Assembly (NCBI GenBank): GCA_029212785.1
Contig: JARGOG010000043.1
Location: forward strand, 1 to 36,857
Direction: 5' to 3'
DNA: 36,857 nucleotides
From: Thalassobaculaceae bacterium
Lineage (GTDB): Bacteria > Pseudomonadota > Alphaproteobacteria > Thalassobaculales > Thalassobaculaceae
Part shown: piece after piece, positions 23,916 to 31,758 of the stretch
Position numbering within the stretch: the first letter of the stretch is position 1
Layout: every line of letters begins with the position of its first letter
Program-made: the position numbers and the translations under genes
The notes under the pieces: model-generated
Told to the model about the DNA's origin: nothing
Databases searched by the model: none
The model's input: the letters and a program-made list of their open reading frames with translations, nothing else

Positions 23916-25037
23916 ATGACGCTGACACGCTTCCTGAAAGGCATCGCGACGGGGCTGGTGGCCCTGGTGCTGACGGCGACCGCCGCGGGCGCCCAGACGC
24001 GAATCAAGGACATCGTCGACTTCGAGGGCGTGCGCGAGAACATGCTGATCGGCTACGGTCTGGTGGTCGGCCTGAACGGCAGCGGCGACTCGCTGAGCTC
24101 GGCGATCTTCACCCGGGAGAGCCTGGTCGGCATGCTCGAGCGTCTCGGCGTCAACTCCCGCGACAGCAGCCTGAGCACGGACAATGTTGCCGCGGTCATG
24201 GTCACCGCCACCCTGCCGCCGTTCTCCACCCAGGGCACGCGGATCGATGTCACCATCTCGGCGATCGGCGACGCCTCCGACCTGCTCGGCGGCACGCTCC
24301 TCGTCACGCCGCTGGTCGGCGCCGACGGCGAAGTCTACGCCGTCGCCCAGGGACCGGTCGCCACCGGCGCCTTTTCGGCCCAGGGTGCCGCCGCATCGAT
24401 CAGCCGCGGCGTGCCGACCGGTGGTCGCATCGCCAACGGCGCCATCGTCGAGCGCGAGATCGACTTCAAGCTGAACATGATGGAGACGGTGCGCATCGCC
24501 CTCCGCAACCCGGACTTCACCACCTCGCGCCGCATCGCCCAGGCGATCAACGCCTTCGTCGGCGGCCCGATCGCCCAGTCCGTCGACCCGGGCACGGTGC
24601 GGATGCTGGTGCCAGACGCCTATCGCAACAACGCCGTCGCGCTGATCACCGATATCGAGCAGCTGCGCGTCACCCCGGACAACATCGCCAAAGTGGTGAT
24701 CGACGAGCAGACCGGCGTGATCGTGATGGGCGAGAACGTGCGCATCAACACCGTCGCCATCGCCCAGGGCAACCTGACGATCCGGATCAGCGAGACCCCG
24801 CAGGTCAGCCAGCCGCAGCCGTTCAGCCAGACCGGCGATACGGTGGAAGTGCCGCGCACCCAGATCGAGATCGACGACGAGAGCGACAACCGCCTCACGG
24901 TGCTGCCGACCACGGTCACCCTGCAGGAACTCGTCGACGGCCTGAACGCCCTCGGCGTCGGCCCGCGCGACATGATCTCCATACTGCAGGCGATCAAGGC
25001 GTCCGGCGCCCTGCAAGCCGAACTCGAAGTGCTCTGA
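23916..25037 (+). CDS. flgI: FlgI, P-ring protein
   Basis: FlgI forms the periplasmic P ring around the distal rod. The 373-residue precursor has a signal peptide (MTLTRFLKGIATGLVALVLTATAAGA, cleavage before QTRIKDI) and conserved blocks RIKDIVDFEGVRENMLIGYGLVVGLNGSGD, RLGVNSRDSSLSTDNVAAVMVTATLPPFSTQGTRIDVTISAIGDASDLLGGTLLVTPL, QGPVATGAFSA and the C-terminal TLQELVDGLNALGVGPRDMISILQAIKASGALQAELEVL. Length is typical. flgJ follows by 13 bp. Confidence 0.98.
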   Translation: MTLTRFLKGIATGLVALVLTATAAGAQTRIKDIVDFEGVRENMLIGYGLVVGLNGSGDSLSSAIFTRESLVGMLERLGVNSRDSSLSTDNVAAVMVTATLPPFSTQGTRIDVTISAIGDASDLLGGTLLVTPLVGADGEVYAVAQGPVATGAFSAQGAAASISRGVPTGGRIANGAIVEREIDFKLNMMETVRIALRNPDFTTSRRIAQAINAFVGGPIAQSVDPGTVRMLVPDAYRNNAVALITDIEQLRVTPDNIAKVVIDEQTGVIVMGENVRINTVAIAQGNLTIRISETPQVSQPQPFSQTGDTVEVPRTQIEIDDESDNRLTVLPTTVTLQELVDGLNALGVGPRDMISILQAIKASGALQAELEVL

Positions 25038-25050
25038 GGAGGAGAGGACG

Positions 25051-25401
25051 ATGACCACAGACCTTTCCATGGCCAATCTCGGCACCGCAGACTTGGCCCT
25101 GGCCCGCAGCCAGGGAGCCGCCCGGAACACCGGCGCCGAGATCCAGGCCGCAGCCCGAGCCAAGAACGGCGAAGTCGTCCGCGCCACCGCCGAGAAGTTC
25201 GAGGCCCAGTTCCTGTCGCAGATGATGGGACACATGTTCAAGGGCATCAGCGGCGATGGCGTGTTCGGTGGTGGCCATGCCGAGGAAGTCTGGCGCGACT
25301 TCTACGTCGAAGAAATCACCAAATCCTTTGCCAGTCGGGGCGGTATCGGCCTGGCTGACAGCATCGAACGGCAGCTGCTGACGCTGCAGGAGGCCGCATA
25401 A
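25051..25401 (+). CDS. flgJ: FlgJ-type rod-binding protein without muramidase domain
   Basis: This 116-residue protein corresponds to the N-terminal rod-capping domain of FlgJ: ATAEKFEAQFLSQMMGHMFKGISGDGVFGGGHAEEVWRDFYVEEITKSFASRGGIGLADSIERQLL. The C-terminal peptidoglycan hydrolase domain of enteric FlgJ is absent, as in many alphaproteobacteria, so another lytic enzyme must open the wall for the rod. GAGGAGGAGAGG precedes the ATG directly after flgI. Its TAA overlaps the next ATG by one base (TAATG). Confidence 0.92.
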   Translation: MTTDLSMANLGTADLALARSQGAARNTGAEIQAAARAKNGEVVRATAEKFEAQFLSQMMGHMFKGISGDGVFGGGHAEEVWRDFYVEEITKSFASRGGIGLADSIERQLLTLQEAA

Positions 25402-25859
25402 TGGACCCCCGTGACCTGATCCAGCATTTCGTCGAGGCAATGACCCAGCTTATGGCGCTGATGCGCCAGGAAACCGACCTTGTCCGCAGCAAGAACTACG
25501 ATCAGGTCGAGCGCATCCAGCGCCACAAGGCCAAGCTGAGCCAGGCATTCGAAACGCATCAGACCGCCCTCAGGGAGGATCTGAGCGCCGTCGAAAGACT
25601 GTCGGACGAGGAACGTTCCGAACTCCGCTCGCTCTATCAGGCGTTCCGCGAGACGCTGTCGGAGAACATGCTGGCGCTGAAGGCGGCCCAGGACGCCGCC
25701 GACAAGATGGTGAAGATGATCATCAGCGGTGTGCGCAAGTCGCGCGGACTGCCAGAGGAAGCCATGCCGCAGAAACGCGGCAAGGCGGCAACGCAACGCG
25801 GCTACGGCGCCTACGCCACGGCCGGTGGCTCCGGTCAGTTGATGAGCAGAACGCTTTAG
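25401..25859 (+). CDS. flgN: FlgN-like export chaperone
   Basis: FlgN keeps FlgK and FlgL export-competent. The 152-residue protein is almost wholly helical (LIQHFVEAMTQLMALMRQETDLVRSKNYDQVERIQRHKAKLSQAFETHQTALREDL, then LRSLYQAFRETLSENMLALKAAQDAADKMVKMIISGVRKS) with a flexible tail GYGAYATAGGSGQLMSRTL, a pattern typical of FlgN in rod-gene operons. It is coupled to flgJ by TAATG. The sequence is divergent, so the call depends on helical pattern, length and position. Confidence 0.75.
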   Translation: MDPRDLIQHFVEAMTQLMALMRQETDLVRSKNYDQVERIQRHKAKLSQAFETHQTALREDLSAVERLSDEERSELRSLYQAFRETLSENMLALKAAQDAADKMVKMIISGVRKSRGLPEEAMPQKRGKAATQRGYGAYATAGGSGQLMSRTL

Positions 25860-25883
25860 GCGCTCCCGATACCCGTCACCGAT

Positions 25884-25916
25884 CCGGCGCGACCGGCAAA
25901 GTCTGCCGCGCGCCGG
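25884..25916. terminator. Large stem-loop between convergent flgN-like and TPR genes, enclosing a GGCA-N5-TGCC dyad
   Basis: Outer arms CCGGCGCG (25884-25891) and CGCGCCGG (25909-25916) pair perfectly. Inside them GGCA (25895-25898), a five-base spacer and TGCC (25904-25907) pair as a second stem. Location between converging genes suits a bidirectional terminator, but the inner core is the same GGCA-N5-TGCC found at three other intergenic sites, so it may also bind a regulator. Confidence 0.6.
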
Positions 25917-25937
25917 ACAGCGGGGCCGGCTCAAGCC

Positions 25938-26897
25938 CTAAAGTTCAGAGAGATACCGCGCGTTGTCCGGCGCCAGCTCACGCACCCGGCTGCGCGCCTC
26001 CTCGGCAAGATCTGCCTCGCCCGAGAGATCGTGGATCTTGGCCAGCGCGAAGTGACCGTCAATGCTCTGCGGGTCGACCTCGACCGACCGAGTCGCCGCT
26101 TCACGCGCCTCGCCCAGGTCACCGTGCCCGGCCTTGAGCCACGCGAGACCTCCCAGCAGGGCCGGGTCGTCGGGATTCGCCGCCAGCGCCGTCTCGAACT
26201 CGGCGACGGCTTCCTTGATCTTTCCGATCTGGCCAAGACAGCTCGCCAGCTTGCCGCGGAACGCCGTCACGTCCGGAGCGTGCTCGACCGCGGCGCGGAA
26301 ACATTGCTCGGCCTGATCCAATTCGCCCAGATCGACGAAGGACTCGCCGAGCTGATACAGGGCATTGGTGTTGTTCGGATTGACTTCGACCGCCTTGATC
26401 AGGAACGCGACCGCGTCTGCCCCTTCCCCATTCTCCCGCCCGATGATGCCGCGCCAGACCAGGATTTCCGACGCGCTCGGATCGGCCTTGATGGCCTTGT
26501 CCAGACTCGCCACGGCACCGACAAGGTTGTCCATGCCGCGCTGGGTCAGCGCCTTGTTGAACAGTGCCTCGGCATAATTCGGATCCAGTTCCAGCGCCTT
26601 GTCGAACATCCGCTCGGCGGTCACGAGATCGCCGAGCTTCAGCTCCGCGGTACCGATATGGTTTGGATAGGCCGCATTCGTGGGGTCCAGGTCCGCGGCA
26701 GCCGCCAGCAGGCCCTTGGCGCCTTCGAACTCACCGCATTGCAGGCACAGCAAACCGGCCAAGTGCAATGCCCTTTCATGCTGCGGGTCAACATTCAAGA
26801 TCTCGATATAGAGATCGCGCGCCTGCTCGTACTCCCCCACCTCATGGTGGCGGACGGCCGCAACAAGTTTCGGCTGCAGGTCATCGTCAACAGTCAT
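25938..26897 (-). CDS. TPR-repeat protein of unknown function
   Basis: The 319-residue protein is built almost entirely of about eight tetratricopeptide repeats, for example AVRHHEVGEYEQARDLYIEILNVDPQHERALHLAGLL, AERMFDKALELDPNYAEALFNKAL and ALYQLGESFVDLGELDQAEQCFRAAVEHAPDV. It has no signal peptide, membrane helix or catalytic domain, so it is probably a cytoplasmic scaffold or adaptor. It lies between the flgN-like gene and the FlaG-like gene and reads in the direction of flgK-flgL. A partner among the flagellar export or glycosylation proteins is plausible, but I cannot name it. Confidence 0.85.
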   Translation of the reverse strand: MTVDDDLQPKLVAAVRHHEVGEYEQARDLYIEILNVDPQHERALHLAGLLCLQCGEFEGAKGLLAAAADLDPTNAAYPNHIGTAELKLGDLVTAERMFDKALELDPNYAEALFNKALTQRGMDNLVGAVASLDKAIKADPSASEILVWRGIIGRENGEGADAVAFLIKAVEVNPNNTNALYQLGESFVDLGELDQAEQCFRAAVEHAPDVTAFRGKLASCLGQIGKIKEAVAEFETALAANPDDPALLGGLAWLKAGHGDLGEAREAATRSVEVDPQSIDGHFALAKIHDLSGEADLAEEARSRVRELAPDNARYLSEL

Positions 26898-26933
26898 GCG
26901 GGTTCACTCCGCCACGGATGGATACCGAATCTG

Positions 26934-26954
26934 AACAACGTACCACATGTTGTT
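26934..26954. repeat. Inverted repeat upstream of the TPR gene
   Basis: AACAAC (26934-26939), nine-base spacer, GTTGTT (26949-26954) lie 37 bp before the TPR gene start and 62 bp after the FlaG-like stop. It may be an operator or a weak terminator stem; evidence is limited to symmetry. Confidence 0.3.
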
Positions 26955-27015
26955 GATCCGGGGCAGGTATTCGAACAACGACGAAATCGCAGCGCTACCG
27001 CGTCGGTTGCCGGTT

Positions 27016-27558
27016 TCAGGCGACCAGATCGACTGCCGGGCGGGGCGTTGCCGGACTGCTTTGCCGACCGTCATCCGATCCCGGCAACGTGGTCTCCTGC
27101 GCGGCTGGGTCGCCCCCGGTCGGGCGCTGCTCCTGCTCGCTCGCCGCCTCGGCCACCGGGCCGCCGATCGTCGGCGGCGGGGGTCCGGCCTGCTGCCCGT
27201 CATCCGACGCTGCCGGTTCTGGCAGAACGAAGGGACGCGCGGACGGATCGCGGCGGTACCGCTCAACCACGGTCTCGGACGGGAACTGGCGGGTTACATC
27301 GCCGGACTCGGTGTCGCGCACCTGAAAGATCACCGTCAGGGATCGCGAATCGAACGTGAGAAACGGGCTCACATAGAACTGTCCGGACGATGCCGCTCGC
27401 ACGTTCTCGGCAGCAGCCGTCTCGCCGGATCCCGCGCCGCTACCGGCTCCGGTCACATCGCTGGTGGTCTGGGATGAGGATACATTGGTGGACTCGCGCG
27501 TGGCCGAACGCGGCTCTGTCGCCACGCGTGCAATGTCAGCTGCCAGTCGTATGTCCAC
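27016..27558 (-). CDS. FlaG-like protein with extended low-complexity ends
   Basis: The 180-residue protein has a compact central domain FYVSPFLTFDSRSLTVIFQVRDTESGDVTRQFPSETVVERYRRDPSARPFV that resembles FlaG (hydrophobic strand, V-D-x-x-T/S-G-x-V-R-Q-F/I-P-x-E). FlaG proteins influence filament length and export. The flanks are Ser/Gly- and Pro/Ala/Gln-rich and probably disordered. An in-frame ATG at 27570 has no ribosome site, whereas GGAGG lies five bases before the GTG at 27556-27558; I therefore prefer the GTG. It sits just downstream of flgK-flgL, which supports a filament-related role. Confidence 0.7.
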   Translation of the reverse strand: MDIRLAADIARVATEPRSATRESTNVSSSQTTSDVTGAGSGAGSGETAAAENVRAASSGQFYVSPFLTFDSRSLTVIFQVRDTESGDVTRQFPSETVVERYRRDPSARPFVLPEPAASDDGQQAGPPPPTIGGPVAEAASEQEQRPTGGDPAAQETTLPGSDDGRQSSPATPRPAVDLVA

Positions 27559-27596
27559 GGGCTCCTCCATTCTGGAGCGCCAAACTTGCTACACGC

Positions 27597-27609
27597 CTAT
27601 ATCATATAG
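27597..27609. repeat. AT-rich palindrome upstream of the FlaG-like gene
   Basis: CTATAT-C-ATATAG is a 13-bp perfect palindrome in an otherwise GC-rich gap between flgL and the FlaG-like gene, about 40 bp before the latter. It could be part of a housekeeping-type -10 region or an operator. No clear -35 element is seen. Confidence 0.35.
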
Positions 27610-27707
27610 TGGAAGAGTTCGGGCGCACAAGGTTCACGCTGCCGCACCGCACAATTGGCATGAGCGCCGTTAGCCGAGCCCCCGAGGGCAAGTCGGCGAA
27701 CAAGTCC

Positions 27708-28694
27708 TCAGATGAATCTGGTCAGCGTCAGATTGCGGAGGACCGCTGTGGTCTGGAACGAGGCCTCGAGCTGAGCCTGCAGGGTCTGGAACTCGCTGAC
27801 GGCTTCGTAGGGGTCCACGTCCTCGATATTGCCGATCTGGGTCTCCAGCAGCAGGATCGTCTCTTTGTGAGCATTCTCGCGCGACAGCATCTCGGCGCCG
27901 ACAACGCCATTCTGACCGACCATGTCGTTCATCAGGTCCAGCGCAGCCTCGACCTTGCCGAGCCCCCAGTTCACCAGGTTGCGGTATTCGGTATCGTCTC
28001 CGGCCGTGAACGTGACGTTGGAGAAGGCATACAGCACGTCGAACACTTCTTCGAAGGTCGAGCTGTCATTCGCCAATTCGCCATAGGTGAGATCGACCCC
28101 CTGATCGACACGGACGGTGAGCGAGCCCGGCGCCGGCGTGGTGACGTTGGTCCAGTTTGCATCGACATCGAAAAAGGCTTCAGCCGCCGCAATGATGCCG
28201 GCGGAGCCGCCGGCCAGGGCCGGCTGGGCATACGCGCCCTGGGTCGTCGCCGGATCGATGACCGGCTGGGTGTTGGTGTCCGTCCCGTTGAACAGATACT
28301 TGCCGTCGACCGTCTGGTTCAGCAGGTTCGACATCTGATTGATCGCTGCCGTCGCGAAAGTCGACAAGGCTAGAGACGACTGGTCGAACAGACCTTCGAC
28401 CTGCTCGTAGAGCTGCTTGCGCAGGTCCTCGGCGACGGTCGTCATCTGCTGCAGCGAAGCGTCGATCGTCTGGGTCTTCACTTTCGTGTTGTTGATGGAG
28501 TTGATGTAGGAGTCCATCGACGTCCGCTGCTCTTTCAAGGTGATGAGCAGGCGGGTGTCCTGTCCTCGGAAGCCGCTGTAAACCTGACTGCGCTTGCCGG
28601 TCGAGATCTGCTGCTGCGCATCGGCGATGTTGCGCTGGATCGAGGTGATCGAATTGTCGATCCGCAGGTTCTGGCTCAGGGTCGAGATACGCAT
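27708..28694 (-). CDS. flgL: FlgL, hook-filament junction protein
   Basis: FlgL (HAP3) joins the hook to the filament. The 328-residue protein has a flagellin-like N-terminus (MRISTLSQNLRIDNSITSIQRNIADAQQQISTGKRSQVYSGFRGQDTRLLITLKEQR), NQTVDGKYLFNGTDTNTQPV, typical of FlgL, and a flagellin-like C-terminus (VDPYEAVSEFQTLQAQLEASFQTTAVLRNLTLTRFI). GGGAGAG precedes the ATG. It follows flgK by 18 bp. Confidence 0.95.
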   Translation of the reverse strand: MRISTLSQNLRIDNSITSIQRNIADAQQQISTGKRSQVYSGFRGQDTRLLITLKEQRTSMDSYINSINNTKVKTQTIDASLQQMTTVAEDLRKQLYEQVEGLFDQSSLALSTFATAAINQMSNLLNQTVDGKYLFNGTDTNTQPVIDPATTQGAYAQPALAGGSAGIIAAAEAFFDVDANWTNVTTPAPGSLTVRVDQGVDLTYGELANDSSTFEEVFDVLYAFSNVTFTAGDDTEYRNLVNWGLGKVEAALDLMNDMVGQNGVVGAEMLSRENAHKETILLLETQIGNIEDVDPYEAVSEFQTLQAQLEASFQTTAVLRNLTLTRFI

Positions 28695-28712
28695 GATCTG
28701 GCTCTCCCGCGC

Positions 28713-30146
28713 TTAGCGAACGATTGCCAGGAGCTCGTCGAGTGCATCCTGCACCGACGTCAGCACCCGGGCAGAGGCCGCGAACGCGCTTTCCAACTGA
28801 ATGAGGCTGGCGAGTTCTTCGTCGACATTGACGCCGCTCTCGTCCCGAAGCCGTTCCTGGAGCAGGTTGCGGACCTGATCCTGGAATCCAAGCTGACTCT
28901 CGTAATCTGCTTTCTGGTTGGCCTGGTAGGACACCAGTTCCGCGGCGAATTCCTCGAGCGTCGCCGTGCCGTTCAGGCCGGAGACCGCAACGAAAGTCTG
29001 GGCGCCATCGAACATGTCGATGATCGCCAGCGGCAGCGAACTGTCGCTGACGCCGCTGGCGGTGAACGTGCCGCCGTTGCCGTCGCGTAGAATCGAGGGC
29101 GTGGCCGTCACCGTCGGGTTCACCTGGATCTGGGCGGAGAAGCCCTGATCCGTGCCCGGGATCGCGTTGCCCGCATCGACGAACAGGTCAAGGTTCGCGA
29201 CGTTGCCGCCGACTGTGATCGCGTCGAACTGCTGAGCCATTTCGAAGGCAAGCGAGTCAAGCTGATCCTGCGCCAGCGGCAGAATGGTATCGCGCACCGC
29301 AAGCAGGCCGCCCAGTTTGCCTGTACTGACGCTGGCATTGATCGAGAACGGCGCATTGAAGCCGTTATCCAGCATGACGGCATTCAGGCCGACGTCGGCG
29401 GCAACCGTATTGGTCGGCGTGAAGGTCAGGGTCACCGCCGTCTGATCGAGCAGGAAATCGCTCGCGCCCGTCAGGATGGCGACCGTGCCGTCGTCACGGG
29501 TGAACGTGCGGATATCCATCTCTTCGGACAGCGCCTCGATCCATTTGTCGCGCTCGTCCTCGAGGTCGGCAGTCGATTCGCCGACAGACTTCCGGGAGCC
29601 GATTTCGCCGTTCAGTCGCTCAACATTGGCCAGAGCCTCGTTGATGTTGGCGACCGACTCCTCGATGCGCGTGTCGGCCTCGGCCCGCAGGCTCTGGATG
29701 GAGCTGGACAGATCCTGGAACGCTTCGGCCACGGCCTCCGCCGAGCGGAGCACGTCGGCCTGGGCGGTCGCGGAGTCCGGGTTGGTTGCCAGAACCTGGA
29801 ACGATTCCTTCAGGTCGGTAATTTTTGCCGAGATCGAGGAGTTATCTTCCGGTCGGCCGAACTGAAGTTCCAGGCGCCCAAGAAAATCGTCGATGACGTT
29901 AAGTTCCTCGACCACGGATGTCTGATTGCGCACATCGATCTGTAGCTGGGCATTCACCTCTCGGGTGACCGCCTCCAGCCGAACGGTGCTGCTCTGACCA
30001 TCAATGATCCGGGTGGTCTGGGTCTGAGTCTTCTTGGTGTAGCCATCGACATTCGCGTTCGTGATGTTGCGCGACGCGATATCGATCCCGGCCTGGGCGG
30101 CGTTCAGTCCGCTGGTGGCGGTGGTGAGGGCTGAAAGGAGACTCAT
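28713..30146 (-). CDS. flgK: FlgK, hook-filament junction protein
   Basis: FlgK (HAP1) is the first junction protein between hook and filament. The 477-residue product starts MSLLSALTTATSGLNAAQAGIDIASRNITNANVDGYTKKT and ends with the FlgK motif SGVNVDEELASLIQLESAFAASARVLTSVQDALDELLAIVR. It is shorter than enteric FlgK (about 547) because of a reduced variable middle. A sigma-54 site lies 35 bp upstream (30181-30196). It is co-transcribed with flgL. Confidence 0.97.
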   Translation of the reverse strand: MSLLSALTTATSGLNAAQAGIDIASRNITNANVDGYTKKTQTQTTRIIDGQSSTVRLEAVTREVNAQLQIDVRNQTSVVEELNVIDDFLGRLELQFGRPEDNSSISAKITDLKESFQVLATNPDSATAQADVLRSAEAVAEAFQDLSSSIQSLRAEADTRIEESVANINEALANVERLNGEIGSRKSVGESTADLEDERDKWIEALSEEMDIRTFTRDDGTVAILTGASDFLLDQTAVTLTFTPTNTVAADVGLNAVMLDNGFNAPFSINASVSTGKLGGLLAVRDTILPLAQDQLDSLAFEMAQQFDAITVGGNVANLDLFVDAGNAIPGTDQGFSAQIQVNPTVTATPSILRDGNGGTFTASGVSDSSLPLAIIDMFDGAQTFVAVSGLNGTATLEEFAAELVSYQANQKADYESQLGFQDQVRNLLQERLRDESGVNVDEELASLIQLESAFAASARVLTSVQDALDELLAIVR

Positions 30147-30180
30147 GTCTGATCCTCGAGATTGACGCTCAAAGCAACAA

Positions 30181-30196
30181 GCAAGAAGCGTGCCGT
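30181..30196 (-). promoter_or_regulatory. Sigma-54 promoter for flgK-flgL
   Basis: On the minus strand the site reads ACGGCACGCTTCTTGC: exact GG-N10-GC, with only C for T before GGCACG. The predicted start near 30170 gives a leader of about 24 nt before the flgK ATG. Confidence 0.75.
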
Positions 30197-30216
30197 TTCC
30201 ACGTCAATCCGGACGA

Positions 30217-30594
30217 CTATCCGGCCATGGACTGCGGTTCGGGTTTCAGGCCCGCCATGATCTGGCGGTTGATCTCAATGAGATCGTCCAGGGACGCGTT
30301 GTCGTCCGACATCACGAACTTGGTTTCCTTCATGACCCAGAGCGCCAGGCTCGCGATCCCGCCCTTGAGCTGGCGCGGCAGGGAATTGTCCGGGTCGTTC
30401 ACGTCTGCCAGGAACACACCCCAGACCTTCTCGTTCTGGAGGATCCAGTTGTACTTCTCCTGAAGCGCGGCTCTGCCGTCACGGGCCTTCATCAGGCCGC
30501 CCGTAACCTGGGCCAGAAGCCGGTATTCAAGGTCGCGTCCATTCTGAACCGCGGTCGCCCCTTGGGCGCTCTTGTAGGCACCGTATCCCCGCAT
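30217..30594 (-). CDS. flaF: FlaF, flagellin regulator (copy 1, beside flagellin)
   Basis: FlaF is needed for flagellin synthesis and secretion in Caulobacter and acts opposite to FlbT. The 125-residue product contains YGAYKSAQGA...GRDLEYRLLAQVTGGLMKARD, WILQNEKVWGVFLADVNDPDNSLPRQLKGGIASLALWVMKETKFVMSDDNASLDDLIEINRQIMAGL, all typical of FlaF. GGAGGA lies about seven bases before the ATG. It follows flagellin by 87 bp on the same strand. A second FlaF is encoded at 35649-36098. Confidence 0.94.
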   Translation of the reverse strand: MRGYGAYKSAQGATAVQNGRDLEYRLLAQVTGGLMKARDGRAALQEKYNWILQNEKVWGVFLADVNDPDNSLPRQLKGGIASLALWVMKETKFVMSDDNASLDDLIEINRQIMAGLKPEPQSMAG

Positions 30595-30659
30595 TCCTTA
30601 TTCCTCCGTCTTGACCGTCCCTCACCCTGCCTCATGCGGCAGAGAGCGGCGGCCCAACA

Positions 30660-30678
30660 GCGCCGACTTGGCCGGCGC
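30660..30678. terminator. Weak stem-loop after the flagellin stop
   Basis: GCGCCG (30660-30665), seven-base loop, CGGCGC (30673-30678) form a 6-bp GC stem directly after the flagellin stop and before flaF. It may give partial termination, so that flagellin mRNA exceeds flaF mRNA; there is no T-run, so confidence is low. Confidence 0.35.
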
Positions 30679-30681
30679 CGA

Positions 30682-31509
30682 TTACTGGAACAGACCGAGC
30701 AGGATCTGCGGTGCCTGGTTGGCGATACCGAGAACCTGGACACCCAGCTGCTGGCGAACCTGCAGCGCGGTCAGTCGGGCACTTTCGCGAGCCATGTCGG
30801 CGTCAACGATGTTACCGAGGCCTTCTTCGGTCGCATCCGTGATCTGGTCCAGGAAGGTGGTCTGCAGGTCGAGCGCGCGGGCTTCCGCACCGAGCGAGCC
30901 GAGGGCCGCGTTCACCACCGATTCCAGATCGGAATAGGCGTTGGCGATGACCGCCTGGGCCGAGGTCGCCGATCCCAGGCTGACCGCGGCCAGCGACAGG
31001 ACCTGCGTGCGCAGGTTCTGGTTGGTCAGGGTCAGCGTGCCGCCGGCGAGGTTGGACAGCGTGTTGATGCTCGGCGCCGCCAGGGCGGTATCGAGCAGGT
31101 TCACGCCGTTGAACACCGCGTTGTCGATGAAGTTGGCCGCCTGCGACAGCAGTTCGGCGAAGTCGTTGCTCAGGATCGCTCGCTGAGTGGTCGTGATGCC
31201 TTCGTTCGACAGCTCCGTCAGTTTCTGCCGCACGGTCTGCAGCAGGTCCGAGATGCTGGTCGCACCGGCGATCGCCACGTTGGCGATGCCCTTGGAGTTG
31301 TTCAGGCCCTGGCTGATCGCGCCGAGCGCCTTGATATCGCCTCGGATACCCTGGGCAATCGCGAAGTTCGAAGCATCGTCGATCGCGCCGGTGACCTTGA
31401 GGCCGGTGGAGACCCGGTTCTGAGTGGTGGCGAGGAGGTTGTTGGTCCGCTCGAGGTTACGAAGCGCGACCAGGGCCTCTGGGTTGGTGAGGATTGAGTT
31501 GCTAGCCAT
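30682..31509 (-). CDS. fliC: Flagellin
   Basis: This is the only flagellin in the window. The 275-residue protein has the conserved N-terminal helical domain (NNLLATTQNRVSTGLKVTGAIDDASNFAIAQGIRGDIKALGAISQGLNNSKGIANVAIAGATSISDLLQTVRQKLTELSNEGITTTQRAILSNDFAELLSQ) and the C-terminal domain ending ARLTALQVRQQLGVQVLGIANQAPQILLGLF. The variable middle is very short, so the filament surface is minimal. A sigma-54 site (31609-31624) predicts a leader of about 88 nt, the kind of target on which FlbT acts. Neighbouring glycosyltransferase-like genes suggest it is glycosylated. Confidence 0.96.
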   Translation of the reverse strand: MASNSILTNPEALVALRNLERTNNLLATTQNRVSTGLKVTGAIDDASNFAIAQGIRGDIKALGAISQGLNNSKGIANVAIAGATSISDLLQTVRQKLTELSNEGITTTQRAILSNDFAELLSQAANFIDNAVFNGVNLLDTALAAPSINTLSNLAGGTLTLTNQNLRTQVLSLAAVSLGSATSAQAVIANAYSDLESVVNAALGSLGAEARALDLQTTFLDQITDATEEGLGNIVDADMARESARLTALQVRQQLGVQVLGIANQAPQILLGLFQ

Positions 31510-31608
31510 CGTTCTGTTCCTTCGTCAACGTTCTGCTGACCCCTGATCTTTGGCTCCCCGCCACGATCCTCGACGCTTGCCGAGATGGGTCCGTCCGTTC
31601 CCACCTCC

Positions 31609-31624
31609 GCAAGCGGCGGGCCAA
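31609..31624 (-). promoter_or_regulatory. Sigma-54 promoter for flagellin
   Basis: On the minus strand the site reads TTGGCCCGCCGCTTGC: exact GG-N10-GC, with C for A in the -24 TGGCAC. The predicted start is near 31598. Confidence 0.7.
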
Positions 31625-31673
31625 ACCGTTCTGGAACAGAAATTATGTTTAGTTTTATATAGTTAGCCAGAAA

Positions 31674-31686
31674 GGCAGAATCTGCC
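31674..31686. promoter_or_regulatory. GGCA-N5-TGCC dyad upstream of the flagellin promoter
   Basis: GGCAGA-A-TCTGCC is a perfect 13-bp palindrome centred about 82 bp upstream of the predicted flagellin start, a usual distance for a sigma-54 activator site. Its core matches the dyads at 6233, 18719 and 25895. Confidence 0.55.
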
Positions 31687-31758
31687 CCCAGCCCTTGCAG
31701 ACGCCATGGCGGCAGAAACTCACCGGCTGATCGGGTAATTTCGTCCCGGTAAGGGCGG

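Noticed and set aside
23640-25247. A minus-strand open frame of 535 codons antisense to flgI
   Set aside because: It mirrors flgI codons, is His/Asp/Gly-rich without a fold, and has no supporting signals.
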